Shown here piece after piece: positions 10,140 through 22,530 of a stretch of DNA of 64,000 nucleotides. Numbering within the stretch: the first letter of the stretch is position 1; every line of letters starts with the position of its first letter. The notes below the pieces were generated by a model. That model did no database searches and was not told the origin of the DNA. It was given only the letters and a program-made list of their open reading frames with translations. This stretch comes from Viscum album (Eukaryota; Streptophyta; Magnoliopsida; Santalales; Viscaceae), in NCBI GenBank assembly GCA_963277665.1, contig OY728158.1:597394818-597458817 (forward strand), in the 5' to 3' direction. A program made the position numbers and the translations under genes.

Positions 10140-11739
10140 ACTGTAATGCCCCGAGCCTAGTTACCCAGAGTCGGTGAATTATTTTAATACATTGGCATGA
10201 TTACAAGGAATCAAGTCCTGAAGGACTGATTGGTTTAGCATTCTTGGAAAATTGATTACATACATGAATGTTACATTACACTTTATAACATACAAGAAAA
10301 ACATAAATAATCTTTTATGAATGCCATTATTCCCTTGGCATAACGATGCTTATCAATCATATTACGCTTCTTGGAATCTTGAGAAAATTAAAACATAGAA
10401 AGGGGTGAGTTCAGATGCTCAGTAAGGATAAAAATATAGCAAACAATTTCATAAATAAGCATAAACATTTAAGGAAATGTATAACTAAAACAAAATCCTT
10501 TTAAACATAAAATTCTGCATAACATGGAAAAAATGAAATAATGTAATTTACTTATTCACAAGGATATTTTACTAATCGAATAATCACATGCAATATCAGT
10601 AACCACTTTCATAATGATGGAGTGCCTAATGCCAGACAATCCAAACCACATAGTCAAGGCCTTATTCCAAGACTAAAAATAAGATTTTCTCCAGGCCCTA
10701 GGCGAAGAAACTAGTTTGTCTCATGAGACCTACCGATGCATCGAGGGTCTATAATGGGCTCCACCCATCACTTACTAAGTCCAATGTATTCCTCATATTA
10801 ACAGGTTTAAAAATAACATAAACATTCGTATTAAAACTAACATACAAAATGTCAATACATTCTCCATAAACCATGAATGGTATAAAAATAACACATCCAC
10901 AGTCAAACATATCACAAAACCATCAATACAATAAGTATGTTTTGTTTTATAATAAATCAACTTCAATTAAGCTTAAAATCCATCAAAGGATGTTGACATA
11001 ATGAAATCAAAACTATTTGAGAGAAATGTCTACTTTTTTGAAATCACTGAAAAGTCTCACATTTATAAAGGATGTAATCTAAAAGAGATTTTTGAATCAA
11101 AGTGTCCCATTCCACTTTGAATATTTTGAAAAGAAATATCATTTCAAAATATTTATGTTCATATAAATAATTCCTTAAAATCATTTTGAAAACATGAACA
11201 TTAATTAAAAAGATTTAGAATGATAAATCTTTAAAACATTTAAAATTATGATCTTGAAAAATTGTACCTTTCACAAATCCTTATAATATTCATTTTGAAA
11301 TAAGTTTTATGAAAAATGGACATGGATGATAAAAATATCCCAGTAGATACTTACACATAAACAATCTCGGAAAATAATGAGATTGAGGAATTAACCCTTA
11401 CCTTGCACTCTCCTTTGGTCGAGGGTACGTTTAACATCCTGTATGAAGATTGTAGTATGTTAATATATTATATCAGAACCATATTAATATTTATGATATC
11501 TTACATGATTCATTTATGACATTATACTACCCATTTAATAATAATTTCCATGTTAAATTAACATATCAGATAATAATCGCTTTCTTTATTGTACGTGTTT
11601 GAACTTGTTACTCTTGACTGTATCACTTAAACAAAGATTTAAATACATCCAGAATATATAACATTATTTATATATCGTATATTTTTAGAATATAAATATG
11701 CATAATAGACATATATATGCAATGGAAAACACCGTTTAT

Positions 11740-12167
11740 GGAGACAGTTGTCCGTACGTACGCATAAACTCTGTTTCCGTTTTCATATCACGTTGAACAG
11801 AACTAAGTAAATAAGATATATGTAAGTATATATACATATAAATATATATATATATATCTCTCCAGTAGCATTATTATGCCATATATTAAAAACATATTAT
11901 TAATATATACTTTTAAAATCATCGATGAATGGTGAATGTGGAAATGAATCTCATCACGTCGTGGAGACGGTAATTCGTATGTACGCACGAGCGACAATAT
12001 AACTTCATTTAAGGTGTGGAATTGGATGGTATATTAATTTTAAAAAGACATTATCATGTTATTTTAATTATTTATATACATATTACACATCATTATATCC
12101 ATCTAAATGACATAGGGTTGAATAACAAATTACACCACGACATGGAGACGGTAATCCATACGTACAC
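11740..12167 (-). repeat. Three-copy U3 repeat in the element B LTR
   Basis: GGAGACrGTwrTyCrTAyGTACrC-type cores begin at 11740, 11963 and 12144 (spacing 223 and 181 bp). The last two are preceded by CACGTCGTG or CACGACATG. Each core contains a GTACG-type near-palindrome. Repeats of this kind in U3 are common and may act as enhancers; that role is inferred. Confidence 0.6.
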
Positions 12168-12514
12168 ACGCTTGGTGACATTATCATTCATAAGATGGAT
12201 AGAATAATGAATATAGTTGTGAAATATTTATAATAACATCAATGTATATGGAATATAATGGATTTGTTATTTTAGAATGGAAATTACAAAGAATGAAGTA
12301 GTGGAAGAAGAAAGGAACTTGAAAGAGGGTGGTGAAATCATTACCTCTTCTTCGGGATCTTCCTTTTGATTTGATCAAAAGGGCTCCATATGTTGGATTT
12401 CTGATCAAACTAAGGCCTCTAGGTTGAATTGGGGGATTTTGGGAGGATATTTGGGCTGGGTTTGGCCGAGCCAAATTTCTTGGGAGGGGTGATTTTGAGA
12501 GAAGTGGAAGTTCC

Positions 12515-12522
12515 CTTTTATA
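12515..12522 (-). promoter_or_regulatory. LTR promoter TATA box, element B
   Basis: The minus strand reads CTCTTATAAAAGGGAAC, following an AT-rich AATTTAATC tract and followed by pyrimidine-rich CACCCCTCCC. This arrangement is typical of the U3/R border in long gypsy LTRs. Confidence 0.55.
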
Positions 12523-14643
12523 AGAGGGGTGAGGGTCACTTAAGGAAAAGATTAAATTATTAATTTATTATAAAATAATATTCGGTTAATAATTTTAAAA
12601 ATGAATTTATTTAGATCATTAGGTGGTTATGGGTCAAAATCATCTCAATAAATAGGTTTTAGACAAGTTTAGGTTACAATTTTTACCATATCAATTAGAT
12701 TTAACTCTTAGTTAAATAGTTTATCTTTTACCATGACTTCTTGTATGCTTACTATATATGGTTAATAAACATACTCTAAACATACAAGAGAACTTCAAGT
12801 GGATCATTAATGACATATAAAATATTATTTAATCCCTTTTCCCGAAACTTACATTTTGATGAGTATTCTATCAATCAATAATATAGTATTTGTTTAAAAT
12901 ATTTATTTATGTCAATTTTAACATTATTTGGTATTTTGTTTTTGTGAAAGTCATCACAACTTTATTTCTTCGAAAACGATACATTGAAGTATCCCTAACA
13001 TATCATAGTCACCAATAAAATTCGTAGATGACATAAAAACCATGAAATTATATTTATTTTAATATTTATAATACCATTTATTTGATTCTTTCATTAATAA
13101 GGTAATTACTGCATCGTCATTGTGTCATAAATAAATTTAATTATTTAATATCTAAAAATTATAAATAAAATACCATGATGTAAAAAATCTTTTTATCTTT
13201 CTGATTAATATTTTTAGTCGAATTTATCTTATGTATAACCCTATATAAAAAATGGTTTAGTTAATAAACATTTAATTTAACAGTTTTAACTCTTCTTTAA
13301 ATTAAATAATAATAAATATCCTAATCTAATCCAAGTGGACCTATAGATTCATATTTTATTCCTAAGGTTATTTATGGTCGAATTACACTTATCCAATAGA
13401 ATTATTACATGTGTTAGGGTAACAATAATAACATTTTTACATTTAATTACCGTATATACTTTTAACCATGGTAGATAAAAGTAAAAAGTTACTATTCACC
13501 AAAAAATATTTTTGTCTTATTGAACCACATTTTACTCCTTGATATTAACCTTTTCTCTCTAATTTTTTAAATTTCACTCGAAAAAGTGGTAAAATTAGGT
13601 TTTATATGAATTTACATGTGTTAGGGTAATTTTATAATTCGTTCCCTTAATTACTCGATTTACCCTTAACAGTAGTAATTAAAAATAAATATTGAAGTTA
13701 ATTTTCGTAATTTCCAAAACTAAATGGAAAATATTTACCTAACTTAGATCTTCTAATTCAAAATATAAAATATATTTTTACAAATTCATATCATAGATGT
13801 TGCAGTAGTTAATTTAAAATTAATTCTCACTATCAAAAAGCTAAAATAGGTTTTTCAAAAGTAACAACCATCGAAAGATTGATGTGTGTGTATATCTAGA
13901 TTCAATGTGAAATTAAATTCTGTTACAAAAATTTGATTGAAAAATACAAAAATAATCAAATTAAACTATAAAACCAATTAAAAGGTCAATAAATCTATAT
14001 AAAGAATAGATGAAAAGGCATTTTTTAATTAAGATCCATTAATTTTCACTATTCTTTAAAACATGATTTTTATTATAAAAATAGAAAATTTCTACCAAAG
14101 TAAATTTTTTTCTCTCTCTTATAATGAAGAATATTTTTTGTCAAATATAACATATAATAGTGATAAAAATTCTATTTAAAAATGGTTCTCCATCAAAAGC
14201 CGGTAAAACTGTATTTTTTTAACATAACTTCTTCTATCTGAAATTTTTTTATTTGTTCTTATATCATATATATAACACATATAAGATTAATTATAGAAAT
14301 TAAATTGATTATATAACATATATAAACTTTTAAATAGTGAGATTATTTTATAAAAAAAATTATTCTCTTTTAAATATGTTTTCATTAAAACACATCATAT
14401 ATATATATTTAGTTGGATTCCATTTACATTTCAAATAAATTTGGTAACCAATGAATCATTATTTGAAAATTTTTAAACCATATTTTTATAATCTAGTTGA
14501 TACTATTAATTTTTATATTCCAATGGCTATGTTATAATAGTAACATTTAAAAAATAATTTTTAATTTCACGTTTATGCTTGATGTAGCTTATCATGTATG
14601 TTATTGAAGACAGTGATTCATTCATAAAATGTGAGATGTTATA

Positions 14644-15166
14644 GCTGGTGTTGGCCTATTGAAATTTATATCTAACACTATACTTTTTCCACCATTTCCC
14701 TAGGGTACCTTAGTGGACTTTCTTGTTCACAGGACCTCGTAATTTTCTATTGTTTTTTGTTGTACTTGGGAGTTATGAGAAAAAGACTGAGGTGAAGCTC
14801 AACATGATTTTGGATAATTCCCTTTGGGTTTTGAATACTTTCATTATTTATCTATTGAGATAAAATAGTGATATTTTTTAACTAATGTCATATATGTATC
14901 ACCATGATATTCATGAATTGTATAAACTGGCATTTTCCATTTTCTATATTCAATTGATATTTCAATTATCATCCACTATTGTCATCAATTTTTATATTAT
15001 TATACTACGGCAAAAAAAAATTATTTGAGGGTATAGTCTCCCCACTAACTATCCTTACACCCTCACTTCTATTTGGTAGCCTATAGCATACATGGAGATG
15101 CACTTGAGGTAATGTGGGGATTGGTTTGGCAACTGGTTTGATGGCAAGCCAGGTTGGGATGTTACA
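14644..15166 (+). repeat. Element A 5' LTR, distal part
   Basis: Aligns with 21190-21725. Shared tracts include GGGTACCTwAGTrG, TATGTATCACCATGATAT, a TATAAACTGG tract and ATCCTTACACCCT. It ends GTTGGGATGTTACA at 15166, against GGTCGAGATGTCACA at 21725. The left edge coincides exactly with the start of element B's LTR, as expected for an insertion. Confidence 0.75.
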
Positions 15167-15169
15167 AAG

Positions 15170-15181
15170 TGGTCTCAAATG
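15170..15181 (+). other. Primer-binding site of element A (degenerate)
   Basis: TGGTCTCAAATG begins three bases after the LTR end and keeps the TGGT and TCA parts of the iMet complement TGGTATCAGAGC. Position supports it more than sequence does. Confidence 0.5.
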
Positions 15182-17657
15182 TTTAGTTTTCTTTAGTTTT
15201 CTTTTATATTACTATTTTGGGTTGGTAGAAAAGAGATTAGGTATGTGTCAGCACTTGGTTAATAGCCATGATTGGGATAGATCACCCCACGTACAAGAAA
15301 TGACCATGTGGCCAGGGTTGGGAATTCATGTTCAGGTTGTTTTCAATTACAGTTGATGTGACATAATGTTGGGTGACTGGACTATTTTCCAATTCTTATT
15401 GATTTTATAATTTTTGATATTTTTCATGGCTGGATATGGAAAATAATTTTCAGTACATGAATCATATATTCACTTAGAATTGACAAGAAATGCATGGTAC
15501 ATGCCATGTGGTTGCATTAGTAGGTTTCCTTCTTATTATGATTGTGTGACTTGGGTGGAATTCCATTTTTTGATCTACACTAGAATTCATTATTTCTTGT
15601 CATTTTAAGATGATTAAATTCCAATTTTATCGCTTATTCACATGTTTTTCTGTTCTTCCATGCTTCTCTATTATATCATGATTCTAGGTCACTTCTTATG
15701 ATAACATTCTAGAGATGTTTTGATGTGTAAAAGGATACATGGGTATAAAAATTATTGATTGCATTTATGACGAGAGGAAGTTTTAGTTATCTGGTGTGTG
15801 GGAAGCTTATAATTGGGAAAAAGGGTAACCCATGTATTTGCACCATTGAAAAAAGGGTTTCTAATGTTTAAATGTTAAATGGAATGTGGATGTAACAAAT
15901 GTGATCCATATTCTTGAATTATGGTGTATGGGAACCTTATTGATTTGTATATGGACACCCATGTGACTACGCCTTCTATAACCATAGTGTGTTTGGAAAT
16001 GGTTATAACGGTAAAAATGATGAGTTTTGATTGAAATGATTTTGAAATCTTTTAAAATTCTCAGGTGGACCCAAGTGGGTCAGTTGGGGAATTTCTATAT
16101 GAAATGAACTATTATGGGGGTTTTTAGAACATGGATTTGAATAAATGGGACCCTTATAGGATGCGTTATGATTAAAATGAATTTATATTCTAAATTTTTG
16201 GATTACGATTAATTAAAACTTCCCATTAAATGTTAAGGTTTAGTTTTTATATATCTTCTCTTTTTTTACCATGTGACGTTCATTGATAAACAAGTGCCTT
16301 GTTGTGAAATAGTACTTTTGGGTTTTTAAGATTCATTCAAATGTATAAAGGTTGAAATGAATTAATTAAATGGATAAAATAAAAATTGGATTTTGATTTT
16401 ATTAAATTATGTTTTGTGTGACTAAGAGATATAGTCGAAGCGTATGATTCATAAGGTATTATCTTATGGTAGGTAGCACATTTAAATATTGATATGTCGT
16501 GTTTCAGCTATGTTTTTTTGACATTGGTGTTTTTTGGGTGTCAATGTCTCTAGTAATAATTTTGGGTTTAGAGGGAAACCATTTTTCGGATTAGTGGTGG
16601 TTGTATCTTTGACTCTTGATATGGGAATAATATTTGATGATTTCTTTGTTCAGTAGGTTAGATGACTTGGTATATCTTTATCCGATTTATGGTTGTTTGA
16701 GATGGTGTAATATAAGATTATATGAACTCAGAGTAGTATGTTTTGACATACATGTTGTCATGGAGTGTTTAGTGATTCAAATAAGTGGTATATTTTGGTG
16801 TGATTGTGGAAGCTAGTGATGTAAAAAACGTCATCGGGTTAACTTTAGAGTGGAGTGACTGGGACATTGGGGGATGTTCGTCCCACTACTCTGGAAGAAA
16901 TTTTCGGACTTTGGTGTTTTACATGCTAGTCATTTTATGTTTTCATATTTGATGCAAGATGTGTTGAAATGGTGGTCACAGTTAGTGGAATGTCACACAT
17001 GGATTTTTGGTGTTTCTGAACTAGTAAGCTTTTGGGCGACAAGTATTTTATTTCAACAACCTTAATACTACTAAGGTGTGTAGTGTCACATCAGTTCTGG
17101 TATAAGTTTCAGTTCTTTCTTGGCAGGATGAATTTGATAAGGTTGGTAGTTTGCATTGACCATTATAAACTCCATTAGTTTTTATAAGAGCTTCAATGTT
17201 ATGCTTTGAATGAACACGGTTTCCTTTGGGGATATAGGGATTGAGGTTTGGTTGATGGTGTGTCGGCGGGTGAAGCTGATCTATTTGAAAGGATTTGACA
17301 GGTAATATTTTGACTGATCTTTTCATTGACCAGGGTTTACTCTTAGTCTGATCTTTTGAATGACATGAGCATGTCCCCTATCTTGACCTCATCCTGAATA
17401 CACTTATAATGTATTGGTATTACGACTTGTTAAAGTTTTAAAAGATGTTTGGTTGGATAAGTGGTTGATGTCTGGGTTATACATGAGATGTTTGGTTCTT
17501 TAGGTTACCCCTTTATTTGTGCTGGGGGACAACATTTTTGAAATTTCCTAGTGATGGATTGACTCATTAATGTCACCATGGGTCATATATGGACTTTTTT
17601 GTACATTTTGATGGTGATGGAATTGTATTAATGGAAGCTTGCTGGTTTAAGGGAGAG
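15182..17657 (+). other. Element A internal region, coding capacity not recognisable
   Basis: No gag core, RT or integrase motif was found. A frame near 16634-16816 reads FDIHVVMECLV, faintly like the FDVILGMDWL signature at the end of retroviral-type aspartic proteases, but this is a single weak patch. Other open frames here (for example 15114-15356, 16874-17065, and 17048-17326 on the minus strand) show no family features. An alternative reading is that this is untranslated leader of a non-autonomous element. Confidence 0.3.
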
Positions 17658-18336
17658 TGTGGGTTTATGGGTCAATGATGTATTTCAAGGAAAAGTTGTG
17701 TATTTTTGGAGTTTGAAATTATATTTTATGATATTTATTGAAATCCACCAATGAGTAGGTGGTTGAAAAGATAATGACAGGAAAATATCTCTAGTTATGT
17801 GCGATCTGTTAAACGCAACATTGATGTTTAGGGTTGGATTTTGAGCTTTGGCTCAAGATTTTAAAAGGCTTAATCCGTTCATCTTGGGAAATGGTTAATG
17901 GTGTGGGTACACAATGTGATCATTAAAACGAGATTTCATGGCCTCAGTGGGTTGGTTAATTTTGTGGTAGTTCCTGAAGGCTTCTCTGGGATTAGAAGTT
18001 TTAAGGTGGGTATATTTTAAAGTCACGTGTTTCTGAACTAGGCTAAAAATGAATTTTTTTTATATTATTTATTTTAACAGATAGTTCAGTTTAAAAAAAA
18101 GATATGAGTTGATGATCAACAGGGTGGGACCACTTAAATTATTTATATCAGGCTTAGGGAAAGGATCGTGGAGTTTTCTGGGTGTTTTAATGGATTTTAG
18201 AAGTACTATAATGGGAAAAAGAAAATCTTTTAAGGACCTATAAAGGGTGCATGATTGGGAGATGACCTATTAAACCATGGGTCATGTTGCAGGTAATCAT
18301 GAAACATAATTCTGGGAGACAAAGCCTCTTTTATAG

Positions 18337-18520
18337 TCTGTTCATGGTTAGGAAAACCATGTGAGTCAGACCATGTGGTGTGAGTATCTTTGATCGAGGG
18401 GCTCGCACGGTCTGCGCATAGTTAGGCAAACCATGCGAGACAGACTGTGTAATGTCTATTTCTAAGACATAGGGTTATACATGGTTGGTGCATGGTTTTC
18501 CAAATACTGTGGGTTAAACC
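18337..18520 (+). repeat. U3 repeats with CATGGTT palindromes in the element A LTR
   Basis: Two copies lie 74 bp apart (TCTGTTCATGG at 18337, TCTGCGCATAG at 18411), and a third, looser copy lies near 18485. The first contains a perfect inverted repeat, CATGGTT - AGGAA - AACCATG (18343-18361). The second keeps a decayed form. Paired motifs of this type occur in U3 of long gypsy LTRs. Confidence 0.65.
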
Positions 18521-20299
18521 GTGAACACATGAATTTTTATGCAATTAAATATATTTGAAATAATAATTAAATGGCGTAATTATCTAAATAAATTAAGTTG
18601 AGAGGAATTTATTTAATTCATGGGAAACAAGGGATTTATTTAATTAAATTAATGATGAGAGGAATTTAATTAAATGATTTTTAACTTGAAAATTTATTTA
18701 ATTAAATTCAGCTAAATGAAATTTAATTAAATGATGTGTAAATGAGTAGTTTGGGGTTTATCTAATAGGTATTTTATTAAAAAAATATTAATAATAATAT
18801 AGTTATTATTATTATTATATTAATTTAACATTAATTAGTAGTGAAAAAGGAGGGATGTTCACCCCTCCCGCACTATGTGAGGAGTGATGTGACACCCCCC
18901 CCCCCTCCTCCCTTGGCGAGGCACGCTACCCCATCATATGGCTCCCTCTGTATGTGTTTATCTCTTCTCAATCACTTTAGGAAAGCCATCCATCTCGGCA
19001 AGGTAATTCATTCTCCACACATTTTCATTCTTCACATTGCCTATTTCGTCTCTCCCTCACCTGATTTACATTAGGTCAAAATCCAAGATTAGGGTTTAAT
19101 TCGATATCTTCGATTCTTAAAATTCTAGTTGGTGTGGATGATGTCTTGGGACCCATTATTTCATATTCTAATGATCAGTACTGGAGGTGAAGCATTTCGG
19201 CTTGATTTGTTTCACCTTTATCACATTCAAGTAACATTATATTCCCATTAATTGGTTTCCTACCCTATGTATTTGGGTTTTAGGGTTTATTTGAGTTAAG
19301 GATAATTAATTGGTTGTGCATTGGTCCTTGCTGTAATAATTTTGTGTTCTTATCATTGTAATAAGTTGTTTCAATCAATTCCAAGTGCGCCTGTGCTTTT
19401 TTTCAATTGAATGTACATAAACAGATAATGCTTTGAGCTAGAATGCATTGGCTCGACTAATTCATTGAGGAAGGGTTATCAATATTTAATAATTGATAAA
19501 ATTTAGTAAATGTTTATTTATCATTGTTGATAAATTTTAATAGAATTTTAAAAATTAATTAATAATTTTGGTAAATGTTTTTGTTAGATTATAAGATCAC
19601 TTTTTTGTAATAAAAGCCCCCAAACTGAGGTTCACTGCCCTCATGCTAAAAACATAATGAGTAGATTGATATGATTTCATAGATTGGTAATATGTTTTTC
19701 CATGTATTCCCTAGTTACAAGATTATAATTAAATTATAATAACATGGTTATTTATCTAGAATATGTATATCCCCTTTTACATGTTGACACAATTGGGATA
19801 ATTGGAAATTATGAGTTATTGAGTGGGATATTTTGAAATAATTAATTTTTAATTAATTGTGTGCTTTGATATTGTAATGTTGATAATTAATCAGGGGACT
19901 AATTATGAGTTATTGAGTGGGATGAGTTAAGGTACTTAATATTAAATTAATTATATGATTTAAATTATAGTAAAAATAATTAATTAGGGGATTTGTTATG
20001 ATATATCAAGTTGGCTATGTTTAGACAATTATTTTTGAATTAATTATGTACATTTGATATTGTGACCTAGACAATTAATTGTGGGATTAATTATAAAAAT
20101 AAGAGATTTAAATGAGATAATTAGTTTTGTAAAATTAATTTTGGAATATGAATATGATATTGATTAACTAATTGATGAATTAATTAATGGTTTAATGAAC
20201 CTAGATAATTACTGAGTTAGCTAATGGAATGTTTTTATTTAGCTAATTTTTTAATTAGTAATGAAATGAAAGTGGATAATTAATTGGTAAATTAATTGT

Positions 20300-20560
20300 G
20301 TGCTATAGAATCGGAACATGTTCATTATAAATTGAGATGTAAAAATGTTTTCCAGGTCATCATACATATGTGTAAAGAGAATGAGAACATGGTAATTCTA
20401 AATTTAGAGGTACAAATTGTAACATGGTTATCATACTTATGATTAAATATAATATGAATACGGTCATTATAAATTGAGAATTATACATTGTAACATGGTC
20501 ATTATACTTATGAGTAAATATTATGGGAACACTGTCATTCAATTGAGGAGTAAGTAAGGA
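20300..20560 (+). repeat. 71-bp tandem repeats in the element A LTR
   Basis: AACATGGTTATCATACTTAT (20421) and AACATGGTCATTATACTTAT (20492) are 71 bp apart and alternate with GGTCATTATAAATTGAGA-type tracts near 20317 and 20461. Partial, more diverged copies flank them. Confidence 0.65.
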
Positions 20561-20642
20561 AACATGATCATCTTACAAACATTTTTTAGTTATCTTTGGA
20601 AATGTGGCTTATAAATGTGAAATTAATGAATAAAAATACTGG

Positions 20643-20940
20643 CACTTCAAGATATGGCCTCACATGAAAATATTTCAATCTTCGACATTAGTTGAAATTG
20701 GTTCTGAGATATGATATCACCTTCGAATACTTTAGACTCTAACATGAGCTGAAGAAGGGATTAAGATATAATATCATCTTTATATACATGAGACTCAGGA
20801 ATGAAATGAAGTAGGTATTGATGTTTGATATCACATTCAATATTCCAGACTCTAGCATGATATGATGAAGGTATTAATATACAATATTACCTTGGGAAAC
20901 TATTAGGGTCCGGTATAAGATGAAGTTAGTATTGAGGTAC
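20643..20940 (+). repeat. 57-bp tandem repeat array, about 5 copies
   Basis: The GATATCAC-like core begins at 20713, 20770, 20827 and 20883 (spacing 57, 57, 56), with an earlier decayed unit near 20650. Each unit continues with a TTC-rich stretch, AGACTCT-like bases, then ATGA-x2-TGAAG-x-AGGTATT. It is a local minisatellite in the element A LTR. Confidence 0.75.
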
Positions 20941-21819
20941 TAGTATCCATGGGAACCCTGGAGTTATGAAATGATTAAATAAATAATAATAAATAATTTG
21001 ATAAACAGTTGATTATACATTATTTATTTACACATTACATGTTAAAAATATTATTCTAGGCACAAGCCGAAGAATTTATCATTGTCTGGTTTCCCATTGG
21101 AACCAGGATGTGTTGTTGGTTATTTATCCAATTCTTTTATTCCTTGAATATACTGGCACACTGTTTTGTTATATTTAATTCTCTATATTGAGATAAAAAA
21201 TTTGTGGTCCCAGCCAACTATGATTTATATCTCACACCCTACTGAGGTCGCCATTTCATTGGGGTACCTAAGTAGTCTTTCTTATTCAAAGGACCTTGGA
21301 AATTTCTGTTTCTATTTTTTTATACCTAGGAGTTAGAAGAAAAGGACTAAGTGGAATATCTGGATGCTCATGAAGATTTACCTTTGGTCTTTGAGTCTTT
21401 TCATTATTTTTTCACAAATATGTAAATCATCCTATTTTGTTAACTACATTTAGATATGTATCACCATGATATGCATGAATTTTATAAACTGGAAATGCCC
21501 ATTTTTTATTCAGTTGGTATTGAAATTATCTTTCATTGTAGTCATATATTTTTATATTGATAAACAACTATTAAAACTAATATTTGAGGTTATATTCTCT
21601 CCATAGATAATCCTTACACCCTTGCTGGTAGTCAGAAGCTTCTGGAGTATAGAGAGGTGCGCTTACGGTCACTTTATGACCATTACTTCTACAAGTTTGA
21701 TAGTAAGCGAGGTCGAGATGTCACATATACCTAATAAAAAAATAAATATGGTATTAAAAACTTATATTGGAATAATTAAAGATAAATAAATGGAAACCAA
21801 TAGTTATAAAGAAGAAGAT

Positions 21820-22530
21820 ACTCAAATGGAGTTTCATTTGAATGATGTGTTAAAAGAACATCTATGAAAGATTAGAAGGATTCAAATGATAAAAAAGATG
21901 GAAGATGAATGAACTTCAAAAAGAATTCAAGAATTTTTGTATTTTAAGGAGATGATAGTAAATTAGATTGATGACTTAAACAAATATCTTGAAGAATAAA
22001 TCAATCATAATGAGCTTCTTGAGGTGAATTTGAAAGTAAAACAAGAGAATTTGGAACTTTTCCAACAAAAAATATCAGATGTTAAATTCAGAAATAAAAA
22101 TTTCAAAAAATATATTAATAAATATTGTAAATGTTCTTTAAATAATAAACCAATTGGGGATAAAAAAATTACCTTTAAGGGGTTAGAAGAAATATTGTTT
22201 TGTTTCTGAAAACAAAGAATACTGGAAATGTCATTTATGTTGCTAAAGTTAAGAGTTCTGAAGTTACAAGACATCCTGGGTCCAGAAAAGATTCTAATAA
22301 TTCTGATTCTATTTTATCTGAAAGGAAAAAGAAGAATGTGAATGACAACAGAATAGTTTTTGGCCAATAAAAGAATAATAATAAGGTCTCTGAGAAACCT
22401 ATTCATAGTTCCAATCAATATAGAATATTCAGAGGAAAAAATCATTCTTTTTCTATTATTATTTTTGTGGGGTATTGGGAGACATAGATTTTATGTGTTG
22501 GTTCAACCAAAAAAATTACTATTATCCTTT
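21820..22530 (+). pseudogene. Element F gag: coiled coil and zinc knuckle
   Basis: The frame reads DLNKYLEE, a stop, INHNELLEVNLKVKQENLEL and then FQQKISDVKFRNKNF, a Lys/Glu/Leu-rich heptad-like helix followed by a Lys-rich linker (SERKKKNVNDNR near 22330). Near 22457 it reads YYFCGVLGDIDFMCW, a decayed C-x2-C-x4-H-x4-C knuckle in which the first Cys and the His are changed. In Sireviruses this coiled coil follows the capsid core. Stops and frame changes interrupt it throughout. The open frames at 22005-22274 (minus) and 22024-22209 (plus) overlap the same helix; only the plus frame is real. Confidence 0.6.

Larger units (their letters stand above)
6529..14643 (-). mobile_element. Element B: Ty3/gypsy LTR retrotransposon, minus strand, 3' end interrupted
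   Basis: In minus-strand order it comprises a 5' LTR (14643 to 10142), an iMet-type primer-binding site, an internal region of only about 2.3 kb, a polypurine tract and a 3' LTR starting at 7816 and cut at 6529. The two LTR starts read TATAACATCTCA and TGTTACATCCCA. Long LTRs with internal CACCCC blocks are typical of the Tekay/Del group. The internal region keeps a gag zinc-knuckle remnant but no recognisable pol, so it is a deletion derivative or a non-autonomous element. It lies inside the 5' LTR of element A. Confidence 0.75.
10142..14643 (-). repeat. Element B 5' LTR, about 4.5 kb
   Basis: It runs on the minus strand from TATAACATCTCA (14643) to GGGGCATTACA (10142). Its first 1.35 kb matches the truncated 3' LTR. 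It carries a TATA box (12515-12522), a three-copy U3 repeat at 11740-12167, and near 10385-10430 the CTTACTGAGCATCTGAAC and CACCCCTTTC tracts typical of long plant gypsy LTRs. Small open frames on either strand between 11803 and 12474 fall in this LTR and are not genes. Confidence 0.7.
14644..21725 (+). mobile_element. Element A: long-LTR retrotransposon, plus strand, 5' LTR interrupted by B
   Basis: The segment 14644-15166 matches about 21190-21725, the ends of the two LTRs. A degenerate iMet primer-binding site follows the first. The internal region (15182 to about 17.6 kb) has no clear coding domain except a weak protease-like patch near 16750. The long LTR with paired U3 motifs resembles Ty3/gypsy Tekay-type elements, but without readable RT the superfamily is inferred from LTR style. 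The proximal part of the 5' LTR should lie beyond element B, probably outside the window. Confidence 0.65.
17658..21725 (+). repeat. Element A 3' LTR (start uncertain)
   Basis: The end at 21725 is fixed by similarity to 15166. The start is a guess: TTTAAGGGAGAG before TGTGGGTTTATGG at 17658 gives a 4.07-kb LTR, comparable to element B. A second purine tract, GAAAAAGGAGGGA before TGTTCACCCC at 18856, would give 2.87 kb. I prefer the first because the 18856 tract resembles the U3/R border of long LTRs, with an AT-rich run and then CACCCCTCCC. The LTR holds the palindromic U3 repeats (18337-18520) and two tandem arrays (20300-20560 and 20643-20940). Confidence 0.5.

Noticed and set aside
16634..16816. 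Aspartic protease in element A
   Set aside because: Only an FDIHVVMECLV patch resembles the FDVILGMDWL motif; no flanking gag or RT supports it.
18856..18870. TGTTCACCCC after a purine run as the definite start of element A's 3' LTR
   Set aside because: The same arrangement (AT-rich run, CACCCCTCCC) occurs mid-LTR at the U3/R border of element B, so it is more likely internal. Kept as an alternative only.
21749..21760. TGGTATTAAAAA as the primer-binding site of copia F
   Set aside because: It starts only 23 bp after element A, and the next coding signal is the mid-gag coiled coil, which leaves no room for the gag core. Only 8 of 12 bases fit in an AT-rich context.
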